From Vannielia litorea (GTDB lineage: Bacteria > Pseudomonadota > Alphaproteobacteria > Rhodobacterales > Rhodobacteraceae), in assembly GCF_019801175.1 (NCBI RefSeq), contig NZ_JAHVJR010000001.1, forward strand, positions 868,001 to 932,000: a stretch of 64,000 nucleotides of DNA. The letters are read 5' to 3'. The first letter of the stretch is position 1. Every line of letters starts with the position of its first letter. The position numbers and the translations under genes are program-made. Below are positions 49,003-58,028 of this stretch, piece by piece. The notes beneath the pieces are model-generated. The model made no database searches, was not told the origin of the DNA, and saw only the letters and a list, made by a program, of their open reading frames with translations.

Positions 49003-51864
49003 ATGGCCGAGTTGAAGCATATCGAGGTGCGCGGCGCGCGCGAGCATAACCTCAAGGGGATCGACGTGGATATTCCACGCGACGAACTTGTGGTGATCAC
49101 CGGGCTTTCGGGCTCCGGCAAGTCGAGCCTTGCGTTTGATACGATCTACGCCGAGGGGCAGCGCCGCTATGTCGAGAGCCTGAGCGCCTATGCCCGGCAA
49201 TTCCTTGATATGATGGAAAAACCTGATGTGGATCACATCAGCGGCCTGTCTCCGGCGATCTCCATCGAGCAGAAGACGACCTCCAAGAACCCCCGCTCGA
49301 CCGTCGGCACGGTGACGGAGATTTACGACTACCTGCGCCTGCTTTTTGCCCGCGCCGGAACGCCCTATTCGCCCGCCACCGGCCTGCCGATCGAAGCGCA
49401 GCAGGTGCAGGACATGGTGGACCGGGTGATGACGATGGAGGAGGGCACGCGGGCCTACCTGCTGGCCCCGATCGTGCGCGACCGGAAAGGCGAATATCGC
49501 AAGGAATTTCTGGAACTTAGGAAGCAGGGCTTCCAGCGGGTGAAGGTGGATGGTGCCTTTCATGAGCTGGATGAGGCGCCCAAGCTCGACAAGAAATACC
49601 GCCACGATATCGACGTGGTCGTGGACCGGATCGTGGTGAAAGAGGGGATCGAGACCCGGCTGGCGGATTCGTTCCGCACGGCGCTCGACCTGGCGCAGGG
49701 GATCGCCATTCTGGAGACGGCGGTGGCCGCCGACGAGGAGCCGGAGCGGATTACATTCAGCGAGAATTTTGCCTGCCCTGTCAGTGGGTTCACCATCCCC
49801 GAGATCGAGCCGCGGCTGTTCTCGTTCAACGCGCCTTTCGGGGCTTGCCCAGAGTGCGACGGGCTCGGGGTGGAGCTCTTCTTTGACGAACGGCTCGTGG
49901 TGCCAGATCAGGCGCTGAAGATCGCCGATGGCGCGCTGGCACCGTGGCGGAAGGGCAAAAGCCCGTATTTTCTTCAGACAATTCAAGCGATTGCGAAGCA
50001 TTACGAGTTCGACAAGAACGCGCGCTGGAAGGATCTGCCCGCCCATGTGCAGCAGGTCTTCCTCTACGGATCGGGCGAGGAGGAGATCAAGTTCCGCTAT
50101 GACGAGGGCGGGCGGGTTTATGAAATTTCCCGGCCTTTCGAAGGGGTTATCCCCAATATGGAGCGGCGCTACCGGGAAACCGACAGCAACTGGATCCGCG
50201 AAGAGTTCGAGCGGTTTCAGAACAACCGGCCTTGCGGGGCCTGCAACGGTTACCGGCTGAGGGAAGAGGCGCTGGCGGTGAAGATCGCGGGCGACCACGT
50301 GGGGCAGGTTGTGCAGAAGTCGATCCGCGAGGCGCTGGCCTGGATCGACGCGGCGCCGGAGAGCCTGACCAAGCAGAAAAACGAGATCGCGCGGGCCATT
50401 CTGAAGGAAATCCGCGAGCGGCTCGGGTTCTTGAATAACGTGGGATTGGAATACCTTACGCTGTCACGTTCAAGCGGAACATTGAGTGGCGGCGAGAGCC
50501 AGCGGATCCGGTTGGCCAGCCAGATCGGCTCTGGCCTCACGGGCGTGCTCTATGTGCTCGACGAGCCTTCCATCGGGTTGCACCAGCGCGACAACGGTCG
50601 CCTGCTGGAAACGCTGAAAAACCTGCGGGACCAAGGCAACACCGTGATCGTGGTGGAGCACGACGAGGAGGCCATCCGCGAGGCGGATTACGTGTTCGAC
50701 ATCGGGCCGGGCGCGGGGGTGCATGGCGGCGAGGTGGTGGCCCACGGGACGCCTGCGGAGATTGCCGCGAATCCGAAGTCTGTTACCGGGGAGTATCTCA
50801 GCGGAAAGCGAGAAATTCCTGTGCCCACCGAACGGCGCAAGGGGAACAAGAAGAAGCTGACGGTGAAGAAGGCCAGCGGCAACAACCTGAAGGATGTGAC
50901 CGTGGACTTCCCGCTGGGGAAATTCGTTTGCGTTTCGGGGGTTAGTGGCGGCGGCAAATCCACCCTGACGATTGAGACCCTGTTCAAGACCGCCTCGATG
51001 CGGCTCAACGGGGCGCGGCAGACGCCGGCGCCCTGCGAGACGATCAAGGGGCTGGAACTGCTGGACAAGGTGATCGACATCGACCAGCGGCCCATCGGGC
51101 GGACTCCGCGAAGCAATCCAGCGACTTACACCGGGGCGTTCACCCCGATCCGCGACTGGTTTGCCGGGCTGCCGGAGGCGAAGGCGCGGGGCTACAAGCC
51201 GGGGCGGTTCAGCTTCAACGTCAAGGGGGGGCGCTGTGAGGCCTGTCAGGGCGATGGTGTGATCAAGATCGAGATGCACTTTTTGCCCGATGTCTATGTC
51301 ACCTGCGAGACCTGTCAGGGCGCGCGCTACAACCGGGAGACGCTGGAAATTCGGTTCAAAGGCAAGAGCATAGCGGATGTTCTTGATATGACCGTGGAGG
51401 ATGCGCAGGAGTTCTTCAAGGCGGTGCCGAGCATTCGCGAGAAGATGGATGCGCTCTGCCGTGTGGGGCTTGGCTACATCAAGGTGGGCCAGCAGGCGAC
51501 GACGCTTTCGGGCGGTGAGGCGCAGCGGGTGAAGCTCTCGAAGGAGCTCTCCAAGCGGTCAACCGGGCGAACGCTTTATATTCTCGATGAGCCGACCACC
51601 GGGCTGCATTTTGAAGATGTGCGCAAGCTGTTGGAAGTGCTGCATGAATTGGTGGATCAGGGCAACTCGGTGGTGGTGATCGAGCACAACCTCGATGTGA
51701 TCAAGACCGCCGACCATATCATCGATATCGGCCCTGAGGGCGGCGATGGTGGGGGCACGGTGGTGGCCACGGGCACGCCGGAGCAGGTGGCCGAAGTGGA
51801 GGCCAGCCATACCGGGCGGTACCTTAAGGAGATGCTCGGAGCGCGCAAGGTGGCCGCAGAATAG
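49003..51864 (+). CDS. uvrA: Excinuclease ABC subunit A
   Basis: A 953-residue UvrA with two ABC ATPase units. Walker A motifs GLSGSGKSSLAFDT (~34-47) and GVSGGGKSTLTIET (~646-659), signature LSGGE motifs, and zinc-finger cysteine sets (CPVSG.. CPECDG, CGACNGYR, CEACQGDG..CETCQGARY) are visible. UvrA scans DNA for lesions and loads UvrB. Monocistronic behind an SOS box. The 11-bp repeat begins three bases after the stop. Confidence 0.98.
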   Translation: MAELKHIEVRGAREHNLKGIDVDIPRDELVVITGLSGSGKSSLAFDTIYAEGQRRYVESLSAYARQFLDMMEKPDVDHISGLSPAISIEQKTTSKNPRSTVGTVTEIYDYLRLLFARAGTPYSPATGLPIEAQQVQDMVDRVMTMEEGTRAYLLAPIVRDRKGEYRKEFLELRKQGFQRVKVDGAFHELDEAPKLDKKYRHDIDVVVDRIVVKEGIETRLADSFRTALDLAQGIAILETAVAADEEPERITFSENFACPVSGFTIPEIEPRLFSFNAPFGACPECDGLGVELFFDERLVVPDQALKIADGALAPWRKGKSPYFLQTIQAIAKHYEFDKNARWKDLPAHVQQVFLYGSGEEEIKFRYDEGGRVYEISRPFEGVIPNMERRYRETDSNWIREEFERFQNNRPCGACNGYRLREEALAVKIAGDHVGQVVQKSIREALAWIDAAPESLTKQKNEIARAILKEIRERLGFLNNVGLEYLTLSRSSGTLSGGESQRIRLASQIGSGLTGVLYVLDEPSIGLHQRDNGRLLETLKNLRDQGNTVIVVEHDEEAIREADYVFDIGPGAGVHGGEVVAHGTPAEIAANPKSVTGEYLSGKREIPVPTERRKGNKKKLTVKKASGNNLKDVTVDFPLGKFVCVSGVSGGGKSTLTIETLFKTASMRLNGARQTPAPCETIKGLELLDKVIDIDQRPIGRTPRSNPATYTGAFTPIRDWFAGLPEAKARGYKPGRFSFNVKGGRCEACQGDGVIKIEMHFLPDVYVTCETCQGARYNRETLEIRFKGKSIADVLDMTVEDAQEFFKAVPSIREKMDALCRVGLGYIKVGQQATTLSGGEAQRVKLSKELSKRSTGRTLYILDEPTTGLHFEDVRKLLEVLHELVDQGNSVVVIEHNLDVIKTADHIIDIGPEGGDGGGTVVATGTPEQVAEVEASHTGRYLKEMLGARKVAAE

Positions 51865-51867
51865 GCG

Positions 51868-51911
51868 GGGCACATCCGATGCACAACTGATGCACATTCC
51901 ATACATACGCG
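51868..51911 (+). repeat. 11-bp tandem repeat downstream of uvrA (copy 3)
   Basis: Units GGGCACATCCG, ATGCACAACTG, ATGCACATTCC and ATACATACGCG start three bases after the uvrA stop. The middle two are identical to units in copy 2. A hairpin TTCGCAC-ATGAG-GTGCGAA (51915-51933) follows. Confidence 0.87.
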
Positions 51912-51914
51912 GTT

Positions 51915-51933
51915 TTCGCACATGAGGTGCGAA
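51915..51933. other. Hairpin after the uvrA repeat
   Basis: TTCGCAC and GTGCGAA form a perfect 7-bp stem. It lies directly behind the 11-bp array and may act with it in 3'-end formation. Confidence 0.5.
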
Positions 51934-52005
51934 GGCCGGCGTTAATGTGCGTGTGCGCTGCGTCAGGGAATGGGTAGGCAGGCCTCCCGCCCATCCCAAC
52001 GGTGA

Positions 52006-52398
52006 TCAGAAGAAAGCGCGGTTGGTCTGGCCGGTCACATCCTCGAGCACTGTGCGAGTGTCATAGTCGGCCCGCACCACGCGGCCCTCGACCCGGAAGT
52101 AGACCCAGCCGTCCTGCGCCGGGGGCAGGCCGAAGTATTCGCTGTTCATCAGCATCATGTAGTCCCACGGTAGCGGCTCACCGATGGCGACCGGCAGGCG
52201 GCTGCCGCCTGGGGCGGCGTGGACGAAGCGGGCCGTGGTTTCGCACTTCGAGCCTTCGACCTGAATGCGGCAGGCGGATTTTGCGGCCTCGGCGGAGGTA
52301 AGCAATGCGGCGGCGGCGAGCAGGAAGCCGGAGGCAAGAGGGCGAGCGGATCGGGTCAGCGCGGCAGGGCCGGCGCCGGTATGGGGCAGCTGGGTCAT
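52006..52398 (-). CDS. Secreted RcnB-like protein
   Basis: A 130-residue protein with a hydrophobic stretch at ~21-37 (signal or anchor after a long N-terminus). The mature part contains LPWDYMMLMNSEYFGLPPAQDGWVYFRVEGRVVRADYDTRTVLEDV. The ending (V-Y-x-R-V-x-G-x-V-V-R-x-D-x-D-T-x-T-V-L) is the same pattern as in the gene at 54111 and in the RcnB nickel/cobalt homeostasis family. Two Cys pairs may form a disulfide. Confidence 0.65.
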   Translation of the reverse strand: MTQLPHTGAGPAALTRSARPLASGFLLAAAALLTSAEAAKSACRIQVEGSKCETTARFVHAAPGGSRLPVAIGEPLPWDYMMLMNSEYFGLPPAQDGWVYFRVEGRVVRADYDTRTVLEDVTGQTNRAFF

Positions 52399-52530
52399 CG
52401 GGGTGTCCGTTTTGAGCGTTGGTTACCTTGGTAACGCTCCGGTGAGCGGCAAGGTTCCGCCGAGCCGGGATTTTGGCGCGGGTGGGGCGGAACTCACCGG
52501 TGGTCGGAAAAGCCCGAGAGGGGCCGCCGA

Positions 52531-53190
52531 TCAGCCGGTGCCGGTACGGATGTTGTTCTGGATGTAGGGCCAGAGATCGCCGCTGGTGGGCTCGCCGGCG
52601 ACATACCAGTCTTCGACGATGGAGGCCTGCTGCTCGGCGTTGTAGGTCGAGAAGGACTGGCCGGGCGTGTAGTCGTAGGCCGCGTTGCGGGACTGGCCCT
52701 TGATCATGCCGGAGCACTGGTGGGTGATCGAGTTCAGCACGTAGGTGGTGGAGGACCAGCTGTTGTGGCCCTGCCAGACATGGCAGGTTTCATGCACCAT
52801 CAGTTCTTTGGTGTCGGCATTTGCCATCATGTCGGGATAGGCGGCGCCGACGTTCATGATGTAGCCGAGATTGATGATGCCTGCGGCCTGACTGACAGAG
52901 CGCAGCGCGTTTGTGATGTCGGTGAAGCCGGAGCCGGTGGCGTTGCGCATGGAGGTGAACCAGCTCATGCCCGGGATTTGCAGAACCAGCGAGTCGAGCG
53001 CGGCCCCGAAGGCGCCGGGGATGGTGGCGGCGCTGATCAGCGAGGTCGGGATGGTGAAGGGTGCGCCGCCGCCGCCGAGGGCGTCGGTCAGGATGATGCG
53101 GTAACGGCTGGGCAGGGTGCTTCCGTACACCCGTTCGACGAGTTCACGTTCGGGCGTTGTCATCAGCCGCGCGGCACTGGGCATTTGCAT
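52531..53190 (-). CDS. HExxH-containing protein of unknown family
   Basis: A 219-residue protein without a signal peptide. VHETCHVWQ carries H133, E134 and H137, a zinc-peptidase-type HExxH. The later motif EQQASIVEDWY follows about 65 residues on and may supply a third ligand. The middle (GAAYPDMMANADTKEL) is unremarkable. The pattern recalls the eCIS-core/DUF4157 group or a domesticated metalloprotease. AAGGA is nine bases before the ATG at 53190. No secretion system is adjacent. Confidence 0.65.
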   Translation of the reverse strand: MQMPSAARLMTTPERELVERVYGSTLPSRYRIILTDALGGGGAPFTIPTSLISAATIPGAFGAALDSLVLQIPGMSWFTSMRNATGSGFTDITNALRSVSQAAGIINLGYIMNVGAAYPDMMANADTKELMVHETCHVWQGHNSWSSTTYVLNSITHQCSGMIKGQSRNAAYDYTPGQSFSTYNAEQQASIVEDWYVAGEPTSGDLWPYIQNNIRTGTG

Positions 53191-53304
53191 GGGTTCGATC
53201 CTTGAGAAAAGCATTCTGGAAATACCGCTCAGTCTGCCAAAGCAGGGCTGACCGGGCAAGGATCGCGGGTGTGGCGGCGCGGGAATTCACGCCCTGTGAA
53301 CGGC

Positions 53305-54039
53305 TCAGACCGGGTGTCGTGCCTCGGGGACGGCGCGGAGCCAGTAGCTGCGCACAAGAGCCGCGAGGGTGGCCAGCGCGCCGAGTGCCGCAAGCAGGGC
53401 GACATCGGTATGGGTGGCCCAGTCCTTGACCGCGATGGCGGCCAGCGCCCAGGCCAGCGCGAGCGCATAGGTGGCGTGGGGGCGGAGGGTGAGCAGCACG
53501 GTCAGGCCCACCACAAGCGCGCCGGTGATGCAGGCGATGGCCCATGCCGTCTCGCCCATCAGCAGGCCGTAGCCCGCACCGGTGATGCCGAGCGAGGCGA
53601 AGCTGGCGGCGGTGAGCCAGCCTGCGAAGAGGCCGATGGGGGCGCCCAGCAGCCAGCTGTCATGCTGCGGGGCGCGGGCGGCGGCGCCGAGAGCGAGGAT
53701 CAGCATGGCAAAGATCAGCACGGTGGCCCAGATCGGCGAGAGCGTGGCTGTCCAGAGCCAGAAGGTGCCGAGGGCCAGCGCGCCGAAGAGCGGCCAGCGG
53801 GGCCTGTCCCATTTCGGGTCCACACCCCGGGCAACGAGGCCGAAGAGGGCGGAGAGGATGAGCCAGACGTAGATCAGCCCCCAGATCGAGAAGGCCCAGC
53901 CAGCGGGTTGCACGGGCGGGTCGATTTGCGGGACGGGGAAGAGCGCAGGGTCGTAGCCCGCGAAGCTCGTCACGAAGAAGGGCGAGGCGGCGAAGGTCAC
54001 GGTCGTGATCAGCACGAGCAGGGATTTGATGCGTTCCAT
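53305..54039 (-). CDS. TspO/MBR-like membrane protein
   Basis: A 244-residue polytopic protein of about seven helices. PPVQPAGWAFSIWGLIYVWLIL is the Trp-rich motif of the tryptophan-rich sensory protein (TspO/MBR) family, and the rest follows the longer Rhodobacterales form. TspO proteins bind porphyrins and sterols. It lies between the HExxH gene and the RcnB-like gene on the same strand. Confidence 0.75.
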   Translation of the reverse strand: MERIKSLLVLITTVTFAASPFFVTSFAGYDPALFPVPQIDPPVQPAGWAFSIWGLIYVWLILSALFGLVARGVDPKWDRPRWPLFGALALGTFWLWTATLSPIWATVLIFAMLILALGAAARAPQHDSWLLGAPIGLFAGWLTAASFASLGITGAGYGLLMGETAWAIACITGALVVGLTVLLTLRPHATYALALAWALAAIAVKDWATHTDVALLAALGALATLAALVRSYWLRAVPEARHPV

Positions 54040-54110
54040 GACATATGAACGCGCGAGGGGCGCGACGGGTTTCACCGCCACGCCCCGCGAGATGCGCTTT
54101 TGCGGCGCGA

Positions 54111-54524
54111 TCAGTTGGCGACAGCTCCGACGGCACGGATCAGGTCAAGCACCTCGGCGGTGTCTTCGTCGATCCGGACCAGCACGCCATCATACACGGC
54201 ATAGCGCGAGCCACCGGGGGCAGGCTCAAGGCCATATTGCCACGGACGGACGATGACGTAATCGTCGCGGTCCAGCCGCGAGCCGACGTTGATCCGGTAG
54301 TGCCGGTCGTCATCTGCCCGGACCCGCTTTTTGGCTTGGCCGGGCGGCACGCAGGCGGGGCTTTTCTTGGCGAGGCCGGGCGGGCAGCCGCGCACGACCT
54401 GTTCGGTGCGGTGCTTCTGCTTGGCGTGGCCTTTGCCGTTTCCTTTACCCTGTGCAAGCACCGGGCTTCCGACCGCCAGGCAGATCGCCGTGGCGGCCGC
54501 TGTGATTTGGGTCAGAGGGGACAT
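54111..54524 (-). CDS. RcnB-like secreted protein
   Basis: A 137-residue protein with signal peptide (SPLTQITAAATAICLAVGSPVLA), a Lys/Gly-rich stretch (KGNGKGHAKQKH), a short PPGLAKK.. PPGQAKK repeat, and a C-terminal RcnB-type module (VGSRLDRDDYVIVRPWQYGLEPAPGGSRYAVYDGVLVRID). RcnB is a periplasmic protein affecting nickel/cobalt efflux; other members are linked to envelope stress. Confidence 0.75.
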   Translation of the reverse strand: MSPLTQITAAATAICLAVGSPVLAQGKGNGKGHAKQKHRTEQVVRGCPPGLAKKSPACVPPGQAKKRVRADDDRHYRINVGSRLDRDDYVIVRPWQYGLEPAPGGSRYAVYDGVLVRIDEDTAEVLDLIRAVGAVAN

Positions 54525-54641
54525 CTCGTTACCTTTCCAGCGTTACATCCCTTGCGGGTTCGCTCAAATAACCCGTGGCCTCGGGGGGAGTTTCATCACG
54601 GTGGTTTGAGGTGCGGGCTGTGGCCCGAAAGAGACGCAGCG

Positions 54642-54851
54642 TCAGTTGCGTTTCATCGCGCAGGTGTTGATGCCGAGCAGGCTGTAGGGCGGGCAGTAGC
54701 CGATGGCGGCGGTGCCGAGCATCACCAGGCCGACGATCCCGGCGATCCAGGCCCAGGCCCCGGTGAGGGCGGTGAAGGCGAGCACCAGCAGGACGATGCC
54801 TGCGGCAAGGCGGATGAGGCGGTCGATCCGGCCGACGTTTTGAGGGAACAT
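54642..54851 (-). CDS. DUF2892 (YgaP-like) inner membrane protein
   Basis: A 69-residue protein beginning FPQNVGRIDRLIRLAAGIVLLVLAF with two helices and the conserved GYCPPYSLLGINTC end. DUF2892 proteins are often linked to rhodaneses and sulfide-responsive operons. An ATTC-N8-GAAT operator lies 24 bases upstream of the start, suggesting SqrR/BigR-type control. Confidence 0.88.
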   Translation of the reverse strand: MFPQNVGRIDRLIRLAAGIVLLVLAFTALTGAWAWIAGIVGLVMLGTAAIGYCPPYSLLGINTCAMKRN

Positions 54852-54874
54852 GAGGGGCCTCCCGGCGCTGTTAC

Positions 54875-54890
54875 ATTCTAAGTTTAGAAT
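54875..54890. promoter_or_regulatory. SqrR/BigR-type operator ATTC-N8-GAAT
   Basis: ATTCTAAGTTTAGAAT is a palindrome and fits the ATTC-N8-GAAT consensus I recall for the sulfide-responsive repressor SqrR of Rhodobacter capsulatus. It is positioned over the promoter of the DUF2892 gene. Confidence 0.65.
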
Positions 54891-54949
54891 ATGTTAAAAC
54901 ACTCGCCGGGAGAAGGGGGCATCTGGCCGCAGGGGCCTTGGGCGAGGGG

Positions 54950-55819
54950 CTAGTGCCGGTGGCGGGCCTCGAAGCGGGGGAGCATGGCGGAGAAGTCCTT
55001 GTCGCCCGCGCCTTCGGCCTCGACGAAGGCCTCGTAGAGGCGCATGGCGGCTTCGCCCATGGGCGTGTCGGCGTCGGCGGCTTCGGCGGCCTGTTGGCTG
55101 AGGCGCAGGTCTTTCAGCATCAGGGCGGAGGCGAAGCCGGGCTGGTAGCCGTTGTCGGCGGGCGATTTGGGGCCGACGCCGGGGGCGGGGCAGTAGGCGT
55201 TCATAGTCCAGCTGTAGCCGGAGGAGGTGGAGACGACATCGAACATCGACTGGCGGTCGAGCCCCAGCTTGTCGGCCAGGGCGAAGGCCTCGCAGGTGGC
55301 GATCATGGTGACGCCGAGGATCATGTTGTTGCAGATCTTGGCGGCCTGGCCCATGCCCGCGCCGCCGCAGAGCACGGACTTTTGCCCCATCACCTCGAAG
55401 AGCGGCAGGGCGGTGGCATAGGCGGCCTCGGGGCCGCCGACCATGAAGGTGAGCGTGCCCGCCGTGGCGCCGCCGGTGCCGCCGGAGACTGGGGCATCGA
55501 GCGCGGAGAGGCCCGCGGCCTGCGCGGATTCGGCCACCGCCTGCGCGCTTTCGACATCGACGGTGGAGCAATCGAGATGAATGGCACCGGCGTCCATCGC
55601 CGGGTGGATGTCGCCTGCGACCGATTGCAGGATCGCGCCGTTGGGCAGCATGGTGATGACCACATCGGCCCCGGCGGCGGCCTCGGCGGCGGATTTGGCC
55701 ATGGGGATGCCCTCGGGCGCGGAATGGGTATCGAACCCGGTGACGAGGTGGCCTGCGGCGATGAGGTTGCGGGCCATGGGCGCGCCCATGTTGCCCAGTC
55801 CGATGAAGCCGATTTTCAT
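54950..55819 (-). CDS. mmsB: 3-hydroxyisobutyrate dehydrogenase
   Basis: A 289-residue beta-hydroxyacid dehydrogenase. KIGFIGLGNMGAPMARNLIAAGH is the cofactor-binding loop, DAPVSGGTGGATAGTLTFMVGG the substrate-binding signature, and the catalytic Lys is in GAGMGQAAKICNNM. It converts 3-hydroxyisobutyrate to methylmalonate semialdehyde in valine breakdown. It overlaps the upstream hydrolase gene by four bases. Confidence 0.94.
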   Translation of the reverse strand: MKIGFIGLGNMGAPMARNLIAAGHLVTGFDTHSAPEGIPMAKSAAEAAAGADVVITMLPNGAILQSVAGDIHPAMDAGAIHLDCSTVDVESAQAVAESAQAAGLSALDAPVSGGTGGATAGTLTFMVGGPEAAYATALPLFEVMGQKSVLCGGAGMGQAAKICNNMILGVTMIATCEAFALADKLGLDRQSMFDVVSTSSGYSWTMNAYCPAPGVGPKSPADNGYQPGFASALMLKDLRLSQQAAEAADADTPMGEAAMRLYEAFVEAEGAGDKDFSAMLPRFEARHRH

Positions 55820-56871
55820 GTGAGGTCCTCCGGGAATGTCAAATCGTCTGCGCCGAGCGGCGCGAGCATGGCCTCGACCTGCGCGGCGGGCACATCGGCC
55901 AGCGCGGCGTGGGGCCATTTGGGGCTGCGGTCCTTGTCGATGACGGCGGCGCGGATGCCTTCGAGGAAGTTGCCCTGCTCCATGCAGCGATGGGTGAAGC
56001 GGTATTCGAGGGTCAGGGCCTCGCGGATCGTGCTCTTGGGGCCGAGGCGGCGCAGGATCTCGATATGGCAGGCCGCCGCCAGCGGGTCGGCGCGGGAAAG
56101 CGCCTTGAGCGCCTGCTGGGCCAGCTCGGAGGGGGCGGCGGCGAGGGAGGCGGCGATCTCGCCGGGGGGGCGGTTGAAGTGGGCTGCGATGGTCTTCATC
56201 TCGATGTAGAAATCGGCCTGCGCGGCGAGATCGTCAGCCCCGAGATAAGCGGGGATGCCGGGCGCCCCGCTTTCGCACATGGCGGCCTTGAGGGTGGGCC
56301 AGTGCTGCTCGTCCACGAAGTGGTCGGCAAAGCCGAAGAGCGCGTGCATCCCCTTGAGGCGGTGGCCGGTGGTGCCGATCCACGCGCCGGCGCCGGGGTG
56401 GAGGGCGGAGAGCTTTGCAAGAATGTAGCTACCACCCACGTCTGGCACCAGCCCGATGCCGCATTCTGGCATGGCGATCTGGGAACTGGCGCCGACGATC
56501 CGGGTGGAGGCATGGCAGCCCAGCCCAACACCGCCGCCCATGGTGAAGCCCTGCATGAAAGCGACGACGGGCTTGGGGTAGGTGGCGAGGCGGGCGTTCA
56601 TGGCGTATTCGTCGCGCCAGAACTTGCGGCCATAGGCATAGTCGCCCGCGGTGCCGGTGCTGTGCATCTCGACGATGTCGCCCCCGGCGCAGAAGGCCTT
56701 CTCGCCCTCCGCGTCGATCAGCACGAGCTGCACGGCGGGGTCGCTGGCCCAGGTTTTGAGCGCCTCATCGACGGCCATGCACATGTCATAGGAGAGGGCG
56801 TTGAGCGCCTTCTCGCGGTTGAGGGTGATGCGGCCTGCGCGGCCTTCGGTGCGAATCCGGATGTCTGTCAT
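55816..56871 (-). CDS. 3-hydroxyisobutyryl-CoA hydrolase (crotonase family)
   Basis: A 351-residue enoyl-CoA-hydratase-fold protein. RAGRITLNREKALNALSYDMCMAV, GEKAFCAGGDIVEMH, MQGFTMGGGVGLGCHAS and MPECGIGLVPDVGGSY are the HIBCH/ECH signatures; Glu in MPECGIG and Asp in VPDVGG match the hydrolase type. It is the middle gene of the valine operon with four-base overlaps on both sides. Confidence 0.9.
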   Translation of the reverse strand: MTDIRIRTEGRAGRITLNREKALNALSYDMCMAVDEALKTWASDPAVQLVLIDAEGEKAFCAGGDIVEMHSTGTAGDYAYGRKFWRDEYAMNARLATYPKPVVAFMQGFTMGGGVGLGCHASTRIVGASSQIAMPECGIGLVPDVGGSYILAKLSALHPGAGAWIGTTGHRLKGMHALFGFADHFVDEQHWPTLKAAMCESGAPGIPAYLGADDLAAQADFYIEMKTIAAHFNRPPGEIAASLAAAPSELAQQALKALSRADPLAAACHIEILRRLGPKSTIREALTLEYRFTHRCMEQGNFLEGIRAAVIDKDRSPKWPHAALADVPAAQVEAMLAPLGADDLTFPEDLT

Positions 56872-58007
56872 TTTGCCAGCATGGCACGGGCGGTGATCAT
56901 GCGCATGATTTCGTTGGTGCCTTCGAGAATCTGGTGGACGCGGAGATCGCGCACCAGCTTTTCGATGCCGTAGTCGGCGAGGTAGCCGTAGCCGCCGTGG
57001 AGTTGGAGGCATTGGTCGACAATGCGGGAGCCGGCCTCGGTGCAGAACTTCTTGGCCATGGCGCAGAATTGGGTGGCATCCGGCGAGGCGTTGTCGAGCT
57101 TCCAGGCGGCCTGGCGGAGGAAGACACGGGCGGCCTGCAGCTCGATCTCCATGTCGGCGAGGCGGAACTGGAGGGCCTGAAACTGGTCGATCGACTGGCC
57201 GAAGGCCTTGCGGTCATGCATGTAGGCGAGGGTTGCGGTGAGCGCGGTTTGCGCGGCTCCGAGCGAGCAGGCGGAGATGTTCAGCCGCCCGCCGTCGAGG
57301 CCCATCATGGCGTATTTGAAGCCCTTGCCCTCTTCGCCCAGCAGGTTCTCTGGCGGGATCTTGCAGCCGTCCATCTGAACTTGCCGGGTGGGCTGCGAGC
57401 GCCACCCCATCTTGTCTTCCAGCCCGCCGAAAGAGAGGCCTTCTGTTCCATCCTCGATGACGAGGGCGGAGATGCCGCGGGCGGTGTCATCGCCGGTGCG
57501 GGCCATGACGACATAGGCATCGGAATAGCCGCCGCCGGAGATGAAGGCTTTGGTGCCGGTGAGGCTGTAGCCCTCATTGGTCTTGGTGGCCTTGGTTTTC
57601 AGCGCCGCCGCGTCGGAGCCGGAGCCGGGCTCGGTGAGGCAGTAGGAGAAGACGGTTTCCATCGTGAGCGCCTTGGGCAGGTATTTTTCCCGCGTCTCGT
57701 CGGAGCCGAAGGCCGAGAGCATCTTGGCGCACATGTTGTGGATGGAGAGGAAGGCCGCGACGGAGGGGCAGGCCATGGAGAGGGCCTCGAAGACCAGCGT
57801 GGCATCGAGCCGGGAGAGGCCGGAGCCGCCATGCTCCTCGGGGACGTAGAGCCCGGCGAGGCCGAGGGCGGCGATCTCGGGCCAGAGGGCCTTGGGGATG
57901 GTGCCCTCGCGCTCCCATTGCTGGGCGTGGGGGGCGATGTGCTGTTGGCCAAAGCCGTGAGCCATGTCGAAGATGGCCTGCTGCTCCTCGGAGAGCGCGA
58001 AATCCAT
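56868..58007 (-). CDS. Acyl-CoA dehydrogenase (isobutyryl-CoA dehydrogenase type)
   Basis: A 379-residue flavoprotein. SYCLTEPGSGSDAAALKTKA and QLHGGYGYLADYGIEKLVRDLRVHQILEGTNEIMRMI match ACADs; the catalytic Glu is in EGTNEI. The context (HIBCH and mmsB after it) points to isobutyryl-CoA, the valine step. It is the first gene of the operon; an inverted repeat lies 22 bases upstream. Confidence 0.92.
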   Translation of the reverse strand: MDFALSEEQQAIFDMAHGFGQQHIAPHAQQWEREGTIPKALWPEIAALGLAGLYVPEEHGGSGLSRLDATLVFEALSMACPSVAAFLSIHNMCAKMLSAFGSDETREKYLPKALTMETVFSYCLTEPGSGSDAAALKTKATKTNEGYSLTGTKAFISGGGYSDAYVVMARTGDDTARGISALVIEDGTEGLSFGGLEDKMGWRSQPTRQVQMDGCKIPPENLLGEEGKGFKYAMMGLDGGRLNISACSLGAAQTALTATLAYMHDRKAFGQSIDQFQALQFRLADMEIELQAARVFLRQAAWKLDNASPDATQFCAMAKKFCTEAGSRIVDQCLQLHGGYGYLADYGIEKLVRDLRVHQILEGTNEIMRMITARAMLAK

Positions 58008-58028
58008 GATGTCCTCCCGTTTGCGTTA

